From NCBI RefSeq assembly GCF_021130785.1, contig NC_060210.1:181152501-181216500 (forward strand): DNA of 64,000 nucleotides. Reading direction: 5' to 3'. The translations under genes and the position numbers were made by a program. The stretch is from Homalodisca vitripennis. Taxonomy: Eukaryota; Arthropoda; Insecta; Hemiptera; Cicadellidae. This document shows, one piece after another, positions 22,201 through 37,200 of the stretch; position 1 is the stretch's first letter; each line of letters opens with the position of its first letter. Below the pieces are notes generated by a model. It made no database searches and had not been told where the DNA came from. It saw only the letters and a program-made list of their open reading frames with translations.

Positions 22201-25200
22201 CTCCTTAATTTTGGCCATGGTCTTCATCTGCACTCTCCCCTTATCTTCTTTCCCATAAATATTTCTACTGTCTCCTCCTTCATCAAAAAATAACTGTCTC
22301 TTAAATTGTTCCAGCTGGTCATTGAATCACGGTAAACTCTTCCCTTTCAACACTGGCTAATAGCCTTGCTATATATGATCATTGTAAATGTTCATTTTAC
22401 CAAGTACAATAAAACACTGAATGACCTTTTAAAGAAGCAAAGAAAACTATTCAAACTTACACATTTGTAATTTTAATGACACGGGTACTCACACACGGAA
22501 GCAAACACCGAGTTTCATGCTGTATAAAAACTCGCACATGGAACTTACCTCCAGGGCATCCCAAATAGTATTGCCAGGCTAACACAAAGCAGCGTAACGA
22601 AACAGAGGAGGGAGAAGTATTATTCTAGGAAAGAAGCTCGTAAAGCAACTAGATCAGAATAGCCGACCCCAGGCTTCTTAGAAAAATTAAGAAATGAACT
22701 TTGACCCTGAAGTAACTTCCGTAATGTGAGTTCTGGAAGGTTAAAAGCAAAGTATATAAAAGACAAAACAGATGTCAAGGTCGTATGAAACAATATATAA
22801 GAAGTGAAAAGTCAAGCTCCCAAACTTCTTATTATAAGTCAATCACAAAATTATTACCAAATTCCAAAAAGTACGTTAAAATGCTGTGGGTGTGACCTCT
22901 TGCTCGTTAATGTTTTATATTTATAAATATTAATTGTATAAGGTTAAATTTAATTATTCATCTTTTAATGATTTCATTTTTGCACTCTTTATTGAATATT
23001 GTATGTATATTTTCAATAAAGTTACTCTATCACTGTCAACTCAAATTGACGTCTTCCATTTTAGGCTGAAAAGTAATTGTCTCTAAAGTAACTTGTAATT
23101 TTACAGATGGAGACCCTCATAACTACCTAACATATTTCAAGAGAGGAACAGTGTACCTGGCTCTTGGAAAGGCCAAATCTGCTATTGCTGATTTAGATAA
23201 AGTTATAGAACTCAAACCAGATTTCATAGCAGTAAGTTTAATGTATTGAAATTAAAAAGAAATGTATGGTATTTATTATTGTGATTTAGATAGTTACGGA
23301 ACTCAAAGCAGTTGTAGGTTTAATCTATAAGATTTTGTATTAACATGCTCAACTATGTCTTCATGTATTTGCTTCTACCTAGACGAGGGTTTTGATTTGA
23401 GAAAACATTTCCTCCATTAGATAGGTATTCGTGTTGATCAACAATAATAATAAAATGCATTTAAACAATTAAATAAGTAATTCGATGTTCTGTGTTGTAA
23501 TTAATTAGTAATAATAAAAAAGTTAAACTTACATTTATGATTTTACAAAAATCCCCAAACTTCCCCCTCTTGATTTCTCTGAGACTTATTAAAATCCAAA
23601 AAGACGATATTAATTTCACTTTAATATTATCATATCAAAACATTGTGATACATTATTTTAATGTCATCTGAAGATAATTAAGTATTTTTTTATGAACAAT
23701 AACATAGTTTATCCACCGTATCTTAAGAATTTTTCTGAATTAAAATATATTTACCCACGCCTTCATTAGTTAGGATCATTACCTTGTGATCCTAGTGAAA
23801 TCATACAAGCGTGGGATGATAGTAGAAATGTAGATTTGTGTTACTAGACTTCTGTCATAACTATTTTATATCTTATACAATACTAGTGCTAATTTGCAAT
23901 AGATTCATACATTAAAATAAATATGAATACTTTGTTTGCCAGTGGAAGCATTGTGAAGGAAATCAGATTTTCCGGTCATTTTTTATCATTCAGTGATACA
24001 AAGGAACAGTAACACACTTTTTTGTGTCACTGAACAATTAAAAAAATGTCTGGAAAGATCCTGTTTCCTTCAAAATATGAATCCAAAGCAAAAAGTTACG
24101 TATTTGAACTTGAGGAGAGCTAGAGATAAAGTTATGTAAGGGAGATTTTAGGAACCTTTAGAGAATGACTCTCTTGGTCACGTCTGAGATTTTCAGTTTT
24201 TTCTATTCACTGTTGACATCAGATGCTATTCAAGCTTTCTGTGACTAGGTTAAATTGTAAGGTTATCAGTGTGACGAATCTCGGTCAAAGAATAATTTTG
24301 ATATGTCTCATTAACAACACAATACCATTATATTATTTCAAATCAGAATAATTTACAATTAAAGTGCAATCATGTTCTCAAATTTATGTAAGTTTTGAAT
24401 TCTCAAAATTATATTTTATAAGATTGTTTGAATTTTAATTTTTTCCTCCTTATCTAGTCATACTAAGTATTCTTCTAACTTTGTTATAGGCAAAGCAACA
24501 AAGAGCAAATGCGTTTTTAAAGCAGGGTGATCTACATTTAGCGAAGCAAGATTTCATTGATATAGTAAGTATATTATGATTAAACATTTAAAGTTAACAG
24601 ATTTTTCTGTAAGTTTTAGACACAAAGATACCTAATACACACCTGGTTCTGGACTTGGACTGTATATTACGTATCATAGGTACTCCTGTACAAACCAGAA
24701 TGTAATACAGCATCACTGCAGATCTGTTGAAAATTGGATAATCTTTATGCCTCATGCTTTCAATGTTTGTAATGAGAACATTTGTTTACAGATATAAGTT
24801 AGATTTATTAAGTTTATAGAGTGATTTCTTGTCTGTGTGTATGTCCGCATTGGACATTGTCCCAAGAGCACCTTGACATCTTAGAAATAACCATAATATT
24901 TAAAACATGATATTTTAATCCTCCATCAGTAATACATTTAGTGTTGACTGGCACATCATCTTACCACTTCTTGTAAACTTTTTATTTTTATAAAACTAAT
25001 TATTTAGCAAAATATAGGTTTTACAGTAATTGAGGGTACTCCAAAGGGAAATAAGCTGCAATTGGGGTAATTCAATTGAATAATGGTAGATTTTTACTGT
25101 CAGAAGGTAACATTTTTATGTTAGAAGAAATCAGTTTCTGCTTAAAAATAAAATATGTTCCTTGTACACTTTTGTTTACAATTAAAATACAAAATAAAAC

Positions 25201-28200
25201 ATAGAACTACATACTATTTGTGAAAATGCAAGTTATCTAAGGTAATATCTACTACAAATCATATTCAGTTTGAGCTCACTTCCATCTCGTCTTTTTATCT
25301 CTGCAGAAGATTACAGCAACTTTAAAACCCAGAATTGGTTTTTATTTGTCACTGCTTCCATCTACAATAATAGTTAGATAATACCATTTATTATTACTAT
25401 GACACACAACAGCATTACTCAATGGGAGCTGATATTCATGCAAATACAAAAAAAGTACTGGTAGACTGCATGCAGAGTGACCACTCAACTGGGAATAGCC
25501 AGGAATCTTCGTGAGAACCAGGAAAATTTTAAAGGCAGTTTTTCTGTCTCCAAGAACTTATAAAACCAAGACATAATTTGACAGCTTCGTGAATCAAGAA
25601 CTGATTAATCTCAAAACATTGTATTTTATGCGACGTTGATCATGAAATTGTGAATGAAGATCGATATATGTTCACGAACTTCATCTGAGAGTTGCCTCCA
25701 CTAGTGTAGTGGAGTATATTTTATTAGTTCTACTCCTGTCCCGCAGCAAGCCACCCCTCTTCCCTAAAAAAAAAACCGTAACAATGCATTGGACAATTTA
25801 ACCTCTGTCAGTATGAGGTCTGCTTCCGTGCGAGACTGGACGATTCCTCCCTGAGCGCCCGATGTTGTGTTTGCAGTGCTTGGACGAAATCTCCGTGAGC
25901 ACCTTATTGTGTTTAGTTTTTATGGAGTAATAATCCGTGTGCGCCTAAATGTGTGACCTGTGATGGTGTTAGGTTTTCATATTTAGTTATAATAATTAAT
26001 CAAATTTTACGCATAATATAGTTTTTTACTAATAACCAGAATTGTATGTTATTTAGAACTGCTCTTTGCCCACCATTGTTCGATACCATTTTTATTATAA
26101 GCCATCTATTTCCACTTATCTTTGTACACACACACACACACACACACACACCCACCTGCATTCCAAATCTATAGTGGTCCGATTGTCACGTGGTATGAGG
26201 TGACTTCTGTCGACCAATCAGGCGTCCAAGACGCCGGACAAGAAAAGCTCCCCAAGGCATCTCTCCAGTTCTTCTAAAGACTCCGTCTCGCTAGGTTGTA
26301 CGTCAACACCAGCTTTAACTAAGTTCGGGCCGTGCCCCCTTGCCTTGTCTTTTGTGAATCGTAAGCCGTTCTATGGCAATTAACAGTCCCCTTGCCGGAC
26401 ATTATTTGGTTAACGAGCCAAAAGTAACTTTGTCTCAACGTTCGTGAGTGAACCGAAAACAGTGTCAAGTGAAGGTGGAATCTTCATGGTGGAATCTTCA
26501 TCCATCAACAAGGACTCCCCCCGCTCAGCGTTCCTTGGAAGCAACCCAGGTCGAACTACAATCAACCCAACTTCATGTGTGTCGAGGTGTCAGACAATGG
26601 ACGGTGCAAGGTAACAGTGTTTCATCATTCTTATCATGGTCCTTTGCAACTAAAGACAATTCTCTTCTCAACCAAGATTTAAAAATCCTCAACTAATTCG
26701 GACATTTTTGGACATTTTAATAGAAAACGAAAATCATTTTAACACCTGTATTTTGCTTTAATTGTGTACCTTTTTCTAATACTATGTTTTGTGATCTCAT
26801 TTCGTATTTTTATTTTTCCCATTCGACTAATAGTTATTCTTAGAAAATCAACGTATGGGCTCCACCTGCTCAGCTATCGAAGCATGAGTTTTAAATATTA
26901 GACATTTTATTGGTCCTTCGAATATAATTGCGGTCCGCCAAGCCGGATCTCCTAACATACCTTTTGGTCCTTCTGACCGGATCTAACAGATGGTTTCTTT
27001 TTAAGTTTTATAATATATTTTATTTGAATTTTGTGAAATGGAGAATAAAGACGAGAGACTTGTCAGACTTTTGGACAGTGTGGAGAGGGAAGAACAGTAT
27101 GAATATATCCAAAAACCAACCGGTGGATTTGTTGGGGAACTTTTTGCAGATGACGTAGTAGATGATGCAGATTTGGATGTTGGATCAGACAATGAAGAAG
27201 AAATGCAGGAGCAATCTGGTGAGCAACAAATCCTTTTTCATAACGAAAATTCAACACATAATTCATTGTCAATCACTGATTTTGATGATTTGGAAAATGT
27301 CCCATTGACTGCTAGGCTAAATGAAAATATTGTAACAAGAAGAAATCGGAAAGAAGCTTACATTAGTAAAGGAAGACATATGCTTTGGGATTTAAAACCT
27401 AATGAAAATGCTCTGTCTAGAACTCCTAGCAGAAACATATTGAGAATGAGAATGGGGTATGTAGCTCATTGTGCTAAAGAAGCAAAAACTCCTCTTGATT
27501 CCTGGAAAACATTTTTTACCGATGATATCATCAATGACATAACAGGTTACACAAACGTATACATTACTGAGAATAGATATAAATTTTCTAGAGAAAGGGA
27601 TGCTAATACGAATACACCAATTGAAATGAAATCAGTGATTGGGTTGATGTACATGGCTGGTGTCATGAAAAGCAGCCACTCTATTTTAGAAGATCTTTGA
27701 GAAAGATGGTACTGGAGTGGAATTTTTCAGATGTATGTCAATCAAACAATTTAAGTTTTTACTTCGCTGTATGAGATTTGATGACATCCTTACGCGAGAA
27801 GACAGATTGGCTCTTGATAACATGGCTCCTATCAGAGATTTATTCAATGACTTTGTAGAAAACTGCCAGAAGAATTTTGTGCTTAGTGAATTTGTTACTG
27901 TCGACGAAATGTTAAGAGTCATTTCGTGGGCGTTGTGGTTTCAGGGTCTATATGAAGTCAAAACCAGCAAGATATGGACTATAAGTGTATGCATTAGTTT
28001 GTGCAAAGACTTTTTACACATCCAACTTAGAGCTCTATGTTGCAAGACAACCTGACGGGCCTTTTGTTGTTGATAACTCTCCCAAGGAGGTTGTCAACCG
28101 TATGATTGAGCCAATTTCAGGATCAGGCCAAAATGTAACTATAGACAATTTCTTTACGTCTATACTTCTTTGTGAAGAGCTTATGTCTAATCACCGTCTA

Positions 28201-31200
28201 ACGATCGTTGGCACACTGCGAAAAAACAAACGAGAAATTCCGTGTTCCTTCCTAAACACCAAGGATCGGCCAGTTGGAAGCTCATCATTTGCCTTCAGGA
28301 ACAACTGTACTATGGTATCGTACAAAGCAAAACGAAACAAGGATGTCATTTTGTTATCTTCCATGTACAGTAGGATCGGTAGTGACTGCGATCCATACAG
28401 GTTTATTGTATGAAATATACAAATTCGGATCTCCAGACAATGTTGTCCAACTCTTATTCTTCATGAAAATAATATTTTGACAAAATGTGTATTAGATAGA
28501 TAGCAAAGCCCTAAAATGTACAGTATTCATCCTATAAACAGGGTTAATAGTTCGGTTCGTTGAATGATATAATATGTTTGACTGTTTGATAAGAGGTCCT
28601 TATACGTTTTATGATTACATCAGAATTTCAGTTGGATTTTTACCAGGCCTAATAAGATACCTTTTGGAGAAGAAATTAGTGGGTAAGCTACAACAAGTAA
28701 GGGCGTGTTTGCGTCCGACATGTTGCACAGCAATGACAGAATGAGCTGAGGACTGGGCTGCAAGAGAAACATTTATTGTTTAGAATAGGCGGCGGCAACC
28801 AGTGTCGGACAGTTGTTTACAAGAACTGGAGATCAATATCTGCTATTAAAATTTCAGTTACAAGTTTCAATACTGTGGTTTATAAATAATATTTAAATTG
28901 TTGTTCGTATTTCTATGCTAACATTTGTCAATGCCGTTGTGTCTTTTCTGGTTCATTTCTCTGAATCTCTACAAATTACTTTGAAGTAGTGTGCTATTCT
29001 TAGGCTTGCTCCCCCCCCTTCCCAAAGGATAAATTAATTGAGTAGAGTTCAGATGAAAGTATTTCATGAAATATCAGCTGGACCGACCTTGTGTATCGAC
29101 AAAATCATTGTTACGTACCGAAAGTTTATCCACCGCAAACCTCTGACCCCTAATGCTGGACTACAGTCAGTCCCATGGTAGCGCTGTGTTTGTATTTATT
29201 TGTTACCTTTCTTTTTTCCGTATTGGATATATGTATTTTCCAAACATCACAGAAAGGAAAGTTATTAGATATATATGATGTTATGTTGACACATCAAAAG
29301 AAACAGAGATAAAAAGTAAGGAGCTTAAAATAGGTGATAGCGATAAATCATCACCGAATTTCTCGCATATCACTAGGGACGAAATTTGGTAGAGCACCGC
29401 ATTTGTTGCAAATACAGCTGGTTACGATAAACTGTCACTGTTGCACTCAGCGTAAGGGTTTAATACAGTTGTTTATTTGGCTTGAAAATATACTATAGAA
29501 TCAGTAATTTTTAATTTCAACTATCAATGTTTAAAATAGCATCAACAACTTTATAAATTATTCACAATTCCTGTTCGTCAGTATTAGACAACAGTTGTTT
29601 ATATATCTGACCATGATCAAGAGTTATTGATCAATTACTCCCTGATTTATATTGAATTTTAATTTAATCTCTCAACATGGTATGATGTTATATGTAGATG
29701 CGTCAACTTAAGACTACATTTTGTAATTTGGTGTCTTTATAACACAAGTCAAAATCCCATCTATCTTGCAGAAATTTCCTGAATTATGTATATTTCGATT
29801 AAGTAATGAATAGCAAACATTGTAGACAAATCAAGAAACACATGTTTATATTGATGTAGTTGTTTTGTCTTCCTAATTATTGACATTACTCAAGAGGTTT
29901 TTATTAAATGATTCCAGAGTATTGTGATTCTTGTTCACTGTGACATATTTCTTTGCTTTTTACGTTAATAAAATTAATTATTGTAGAAAACTGTTTGAGG
30001 ATATGATATGTTATCTGAAAGCTGTATAAGTTGTAAAAATAACAGCTTAGGACAGCGCAATCTACCATTGGATATACAATGTGTTTTTGTATATATGATA
30101 GTAGTATATAAATGTCACCATACAAAACTAATTATTTAATAAAATATTATATATTTACTGTATCTTTCATTGTGAATAATTTATTGTAAAAGTCATAAAG
30201 GTGTGAGCAAAGTGAGATATTGAGTATTAAACTTTTTGTTTTTCCTGTAGCTTTGTTCAAAAACTCATTTTTTTATGACAATAAATTTCAGTGTATTTTG
30301 CTGGTGAGTGGGACTCGGACAAATACTAAAAACCCAATCAGTCCAACTCCCTCCCTAGACTGCTTTCTGCATTAATTCCAGAGGGTGTCTACTTAAGCCG
30401 ACAAAGGACTTCTACAGTATTAGTACGTCTGTCGGGCAGTACCAAAGATCCATAGTGATGTTTAGTGTAGCAACAAGGACATTTATCAAATTAGCTAATA
30501 ATCTAGACTCAGTGTGTATTTAATTCTAGAACTGGTGTAGTAATGCATATTAAAACTAAATTGATTTAAGCCATTTTTACAACTCATTATTTGATTATTT
30601 TCAGTATGTGGTTGATGGTAATGAAGAATCAGAACAAGCAATTCAGAAAATAGATGTTTTAAGTAGGTATGTGGACAGTGCAAGACAGCATTTATCTGAT
30701 GAGAATCATGCTCAAGCAATTGATTTACTTACCATGATTATAGAGGTAAGTTTCTTATATTAATATTATTTGGCTATAATGTATTTTATAGTTTCAACAA
30801 ATTTGGATAGTGTTTGCTACATCATTATTCCATGTAAAGCTTCAATTCACATTCTTAAACTCACCTTCTTGTCACTATCAAAAGCAAAAATTTTGGAGAT
30901 TAAGTATCCAAAACACTGCTATAGCCATAAATATGTATTTTGTAGATATAAACAAAATGGAGTGTCTGATATAAATGATTTGACATTCATCCAATCATAT
31001 TAAGAATTAGCTACTATCTAAAAGTCATTGTAAATATTTAATTACATTTATGTGTGTATTTTGTAAATTTCTTAGACATCAAAATACAATTTTATGTACT
31101 GAAATAATTAAATTAAGTCTTGGCATTTCTAGATGTTGCTAGGATCATTAGAGCGTTTATCGTAACAAGCCATACACTTCTCAATGCCAGTGTTTTATTT

Positions 31201-34200
31201 ATCTGCTACCGATGAATTAATCCTTGAAGCTTTTTCCTAAGCACTTTCGTCATATTCATAAGTGTCTCATAATAAATGAGCATTGAAACAGATTTATATT
31301 ATTTAAAATCCTCAGTTTTGGGAATAAATCACTAGGCGGGCTAAACAGTTATATATCTGGGGGATGGCCAAAACATCAAATTTTAACCATGACAATTCGT
31401 ACATCAGTAGGTTGATACCTAACACCATCATTAAGAATAGCCAAATTAGAGAAAGGATTCATACTTAGAGACAATTTTCTTATGTCTTGTAACTGGTTTA
31501 TAAATTCATACGGTAAAACATTTTGTCCATTCATAAATTAGTATTGTAATATACTATAGATTCCCTGTTGGCGACAGTAATATTTATTACAGTCCCCATC
31601 TAACCCTCTCCTGCTCATAATAGTTCCAGGGGCTCGCGGTGGTACTGAACGCTATTAATTCACTACACCAACTTGGAACGCGGACTCGCAGCACTATTAT
31701 AAAATATCAAGCAGGGGGTAGACAGACAGGCGCAGTCAGAGCCTGAGCTGTTGGTTGGACAGAAGCAGTCTCAAGGTCATCTACACCAGACTAACAATCA
31801 CTCTCAACATCACTGTTTTCACTCCGAACAATGTTGTCACATCTTGTTCGGTGACAACATCATCACTATAATCATTTCATTCACAAGATATCACTATAAT
31901 CGTAACCATCAAAACATATTTCAAAATCAATTTCAATGTCGTGAAGTGCACGACTTGACCCAGCATGTTTTCAGCTCAATTATCCAAAATTTACTATAAA
32001 AACAATTACAGAAAGTTACAGGAAAAATTAAGAGTCTCATTATAGCGAAATAATTGTAATAACATAAAATATCATCGCAAGAACGTAGCTCTTGACGGTA
32101 GAAGATGATAAAGCAGTGCAAGTTGTGTGTTCCACAGTGGCGAGTAGTTGTCCAAGTCAAGTAGTATGGTGTGCAGAAGAGGGTTAATAATATTACCGCT
32201 GATACAATCTTAACTCAGCTCAGATAACTGTTGTTCACCCTAGTAAGTCTTAGATACAGTGGAAACATTTCTTACTTTGTGATTTAAATTACACAAGAAT
32301 GGGTTATTTTGTTTAATGTAATGATTCATTTAAATATTGACTAGTTACTGTGTAGAAATTCAATACAAAACTATTTTAAATTAATTGAAAATTCATAAGA
32401 ACGTCCTCTTACAAGTATATCCTGTGTCAAAGAAGGTTTGAGTGTTCAACACCAGGAGATTTTCTAATCATTAAATGTTACTAAATTTATTTAAGTTTGT
32501 ATTAAGATATTTATATTAAGAGAAAGATTAGAACAGTTACCTGGAATATTTTGGAATCTGGAAAAATTGGTAATTTTTATGTTTCATAAACCAAATTTAA
32601 TGAATACTAAACAGCAGTTGACATTTTCAACTGAAGTTCGACAGTGCCTGAAACATTTTATTTAAATTTTATAAAATATTAAGTATACAGTGCTTGGTCA
32701 GTATAGTAGTGCAGATAGCAAAGACAAAGTTATACTACAGATTGCGCCAGTGACGAATTGAAAGCATCTAATGCATTGTAAATCCTATTTAACACTCTTA
32801 TAAAACCAACCTTAATAAACAAAATTGTGAATGTTTTCACATGAGGTACTCCAAACTGGTGGGCTTCCTGGACATTGTGATATGGCATTTTAACATTGCC
32901 TTAAGAGAAAATGGTGAAATTAACAATAAAGTCTCAAAGATCCATTCTTCCCAGATTACAGTCCTAAAAACATCACAACATTTATAACGCAAATCCTTAT
33001 AAACAATTATTTTGAAATGTTGTATGAACTTAATAAGCGTTTCCCCCTTATACCAGAAATAGGAGTTCAGTAAGATTTTCTCTAGACCGTAATAGGATTC
33101 TCAATCCTATGTAAGTATGTATGTTTTCTTCACCCGGATTGAGAGTTTTGACTACATATACAATCTTTTAATTGGGGTGATAAGGAAGACTCTATGGGGT
33201 GGGAATATAATTAATGTGAACCAGAAATGCTTGTACATGCTAAACACGATATAAGACAGGGATGCTACAGGTCAGGGAAATCAGGGAAGTCAGGGAAAAA
33301 AACAGGACTGGAAATCAGGGAAAAGTCAGGGAATCCGGTCTCAAGTCAGGGAAAAGTCAGGGAAATTCGACGTTGGTCAGGGAAAAATATAAAATCCCTT
33401 TACACAAATAAACTTACTGCTGCCATTAAGTCAATCTTTTTGTACGTATTAAACTGTGTTCACTTTATTTTTTGCTTTTTTTATATTTGCCACCCTGTTA
33501 GCCTCAACACCGCTTTTTTCCACCCATTAATTGCCAAAAACCCTGGGGATTGCGTCGAAAAAAGTCAGGGAAAAATGAAAAATTTGGTCTGGAAATCAGG
33601 GAAAAGTCAGGGAATTTCATTATTGGACTCCTGTAGCAACCCTGTAAGAGTCAGGTTAAATGCTTAACCATGATTACTACATCTTAAGCGCTTTTACTAA
33701 ATATTATAAGAACTTGAAAATTACATGCGAAGCCGCAGGTACCATCTAAAAATACTAAATACAAATGTATATCGGTCAAGTTATAGAAAAAACAAAGTAT
33801 TAGAAAAGCAGGTGATAGATCATCTGCTGGTCCTAAAATGGTCAATAAAATTAGCCTTACAGATGAAATTTGGTGATGTTGAGATGATACATATTTAAGT
33901 ATATAACACATTAAATACAAATGTTGAGTCCATTTATATTTCAACTTCCAAATAGTGCAGCGTCTGAAATCTGATGCTGTCACATCAGATAGATTCCAGG
34001 AGTCAAGCCTGCAATGACATCATCAGATTTCAGATGCTGGCTGCACTAAGCGGAAGGTGAGATAATACTGACCTCAACATTTGCACATATTAAATTTTAT
34101 GAAGCAAACATTAACATATTGAAATCGAATAATTCGAGGTACATTAAGATAATAGTGAAATGAAATTAAGGACACACCTTATAGTTTTTTATGTGTGAAA

Positions 34201-37200
34201 ATTTGTTAGCATGGACAAGTGAAACCAATGCTGGAATTCTTGTGACAACTGGCTGCCTTTTTACTGAACAGCTCGATAACAAAATTCCTCACTTTCTTCA
34301 GCCATTGATATAATTGATTGATTATATTGAAAATTATGGAAAAGTCTATAGATTATAGAAGTAAAAAATGCATGTTCTGAACAATTCAAAGCTTTCTGCA
34401 TATTTTAAATTTATGTAATGTATCATAGATCAATGGTTATTATTACTACAAGGTAATTGTGTGTTAAGGACTGTCCATGGTCATATGAGATGCGAGAACT
34501 GCGTTCCATGGCTTATGTGGCAACAGGGGATACAACCTCTGCCATTTTAGATCTCAGGTCAGCCAACAAGCTCCAGTCTGACAGCACTGCTGGTTATCTA
34601 AAGTTGGCCATGCTGCATTACCAGTTGGGTCAGGCCCAAGAATCTCTCAGGTAATATTATGTTATTGTAAACTTCACTTTAGCCAACAAGCTCCATTCTG
34701 ATAGAACTACTGGTTATCTAAAGTTGGCCATGCTGCATTACCAGTTGGGTCAGGCCCAAGAATCTCTCAGGTAATATTATATTATTGTAAACCTCAGTTT
34801 AGCCAACAAACTCCACTCTGATAAAACTACTGGTTATCTAAAGTTGGCCATGCTGCATTACCAGTTGGGTCAGGCCCAAGAATCTCTCAGGTAATATTAT
34901 GTTATTGTAAACCTCAGTTTAGCCAACAAGCTCCATTCTGATAGAACTACTGGTTATCTAAAGTTGGCCTTGCTGCATTACCAGTTGGGTCAGGCCCAAG
35001 AATCTCTCAGGTAATATTATGTTATTGTAAACCTCAGTTTAGCCAACAAGCTCCATTCTGATAGAACTACTGGTTATCTAAAGTTGGCCATGCTGCATTA
35101 CCAGTTGGGTCAGGCCCAAGAATCTCTCAGGTAATATTATGTTATTGTAAACCTCAGTTTAGCCAACAAGCTCCATTCTGATAGCACTACTGGTTATCTA
35201 AAGTTGGCCTTGCTGCATTACCAGTTGGTTCAGACTATCTCATCTCAGCTAATATGTTATTATTATTAGAGATTATGTACTCTGTCATTTTAGATCTTAG
35301 ATCATCCAACAATTAATTTGTCTTTTTGTTTCAAGGACAATTATTTTACCTGATTTTACTTGGAACATGTTACTCATTATCTGTTCTTTATATTATAATA
35401 TAAACAAAATTAATTTAAAATGCAATAAAAAATATGCCAATAATCTTTTATTTACATAGCGATTGTTACATTGTATAGAGAGGTGAGGGAATGTTTGAAA
35501 CTGGATCCAGAACACAAAGACTGCTTTCCTCATTACAAGAAAGTGAAGAAAATAGACAAACTCATCAGTGATTGTCATAGTGCCATAGAAGAGAAGAGGT
35601 ATGACAACTGCATTGACTCTGCACTCAAGGTATGGCTATACATTTTATTACTAAAATACTGTTTTAATCATATTTATGTTAGTATCAGTAGCCTATTGTA
35701 TGATGCATGTTCTGCATGTCATACTTGCAGAAGAGGCCCACATAACACAGCGGTCTTATAAGCATGGCAGTTTCTTTGATCAAAATGAATAATTAACTGG
35801 ACATGTGTTTTAGCTTGACATTACAATGTAAACACTATACTGAAATTTTGCAATATAAACAATACAGTAGATTGACGTTCATGACCTAAGGTAATAGAGA
35901 GCTGCACGTGCAGTGGGTCTGAGCTCCCACTCGGATAACTGCACTCCATTTGAAAATTAATGGTGGAAGCCATATCTTGTGACTAAGTTATTTTTTAAGA
36001 TTATTATGAATATAAATCTGGTAAAGGTTTTAAAATAAATGTTAAGTTTGCTCCAGTTCACCTTCCTCTTAGTGACGCTGTCACAGACTTAACTCCTGAA
36101 ACCTGAACTTATGTCATATGAAGGGATAAAAAGATGGTGAGGAAGAAGCTTAATACAATCTCTATTCAATTCTTGCATCGTTTTAACATCAGAGATACCT
36201 AGACTTCAAAATATAGTGTAATGTAGGTGAAGAGGTATTCCCAAAGTCTCATCAAGTGAGCAGTTGAGTGCACTAAATGTTTTAGACACAATCCCAAAGC
36301 ACGGTGAAGCAACCACATTTTTTACACAAAACGTAGCCATGGTAGGAACAGTTGGTTCTATGTGAAAATTGATTTTGCTGTAGTTCACCTTCCTGTACCT
36401 TGAATCAACACTTCCCACCTTAGCTGTGTAAACATTTTAAATCAGAAAAACTTACTTTTCTATGACAAGTCTATTATCTTAGTAAACTGTGTAAGTTTTC
36501 ATGTCTTTTGCAATGTTCCTGTTAATGAAAAAAAGTCTAGTGCTGAAGTCTTTTTTAGCTCATCTTCGCCTAATATTTTGATGAAGTCAATTATAACTTG
36601 TTATGTTGCTTAATGACTAATAAAGACATCTTGAATCTTACCTTGATAATTTATTGAAGAACAATACATACAGAAAAATAATAAGTACAAGGACAATAAT
36701 AAATATCTCAAAAGTAACAAAAGTTTTGATGCAAAAAACTAGCTAAGTAAAAATAAAGAATTGTTTTATATACATTTCAAAGGCACATCTCTTAGGCTAC
36801 TTTTCAACTGAATTTTTGTTCAAATTGATGCATTTATCATAGTGTTACGTACATTTTTTACTCCAACATTGAAAGAAATCCTCCACTTGAGATCTTAACC
36901 ACTGGTTAATGCAGGACATAGAGTTCATCACTATCTAAGTACATTTTTATTTGGAGTCAGGTTTACATTGCTAGAACGAGGTGGTAGTCAGTTGGGAAGT
37001 AGACCTGGTCCATATGGATGATTATCTCCCATCCAAAATCATACAAGTGCTGTCAGGCTGTTTGTGGGCGTTGTTGTGAGGAAATAAATTATTTAAGCTT
37101 AGTTTTTTATGAAACTTGTTTTGTAGCGTGTACCATAGTTTCTGCAGTTTCACAATACCTTTCTGCATTGGTTGTCGAGTCTATTTCAAGGAAATCAAGC

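Larger units (their letters stand above)
19219..23106 (+). other. DNAJC3 intron
   Basis: Contains a piggyBac-like element (20306-21370) and a piggyBac remnant (21700-22330). The rest is AT-rich with no recognised features. Confidence 0.75.
24565..30604 (+). other. DNAJC3 intron with nested elements
   Basis: A 6-kb intron holding an inverted-repeat partner (25790-25990), a (CA)n run, a possible retroelement leader (26150-27030) and a piggyBac transposase pseudogene (27038-28480). 24565-25789 and 28480-30604 have no recognised gene. TTAAACCCTTACGC, read inward from about 29461, looks like an unpaired TTAA-element end. A 3'-UTR-like repeat piece may lie at 30290-30480. Confidence 0.6.
30746..34468 (+). 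other. DNAJC3 intron
   Basis: Holds a TTAA-type element (31600-32187), a hAT-like MITE (33257-33644) and a small foldback (33918-34083). 30746-31599, 32188-33256 and 34084-34468 are AT-rich with nothing recognised. Confidence 0.7.

Noticed and set aside
26448..26696. 82-codon frame as a gag or host gene
   Set aside because: No recognisable motif; kept only as part of a weak retroelement leader call.
33227..33667. 146-codon frame rich in S-G-K repeats
   Set aside because: It is the translation of the TCAGGGAAA repeat inside the hAT-like MITE, not a gene.
34453..34468. Acceptor AG at 34451-34452 for DNAJC3 exon e
   Set aside because: It places TAA in the required frame; the AG at 34467-34468 gives a clean phase-0 join.
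34561..35231. The 120-bp array as a CRISPR-like or satellite array
   Set aside because: The unit is recognisable DNAJC3 exon plus donor, with no spacers.
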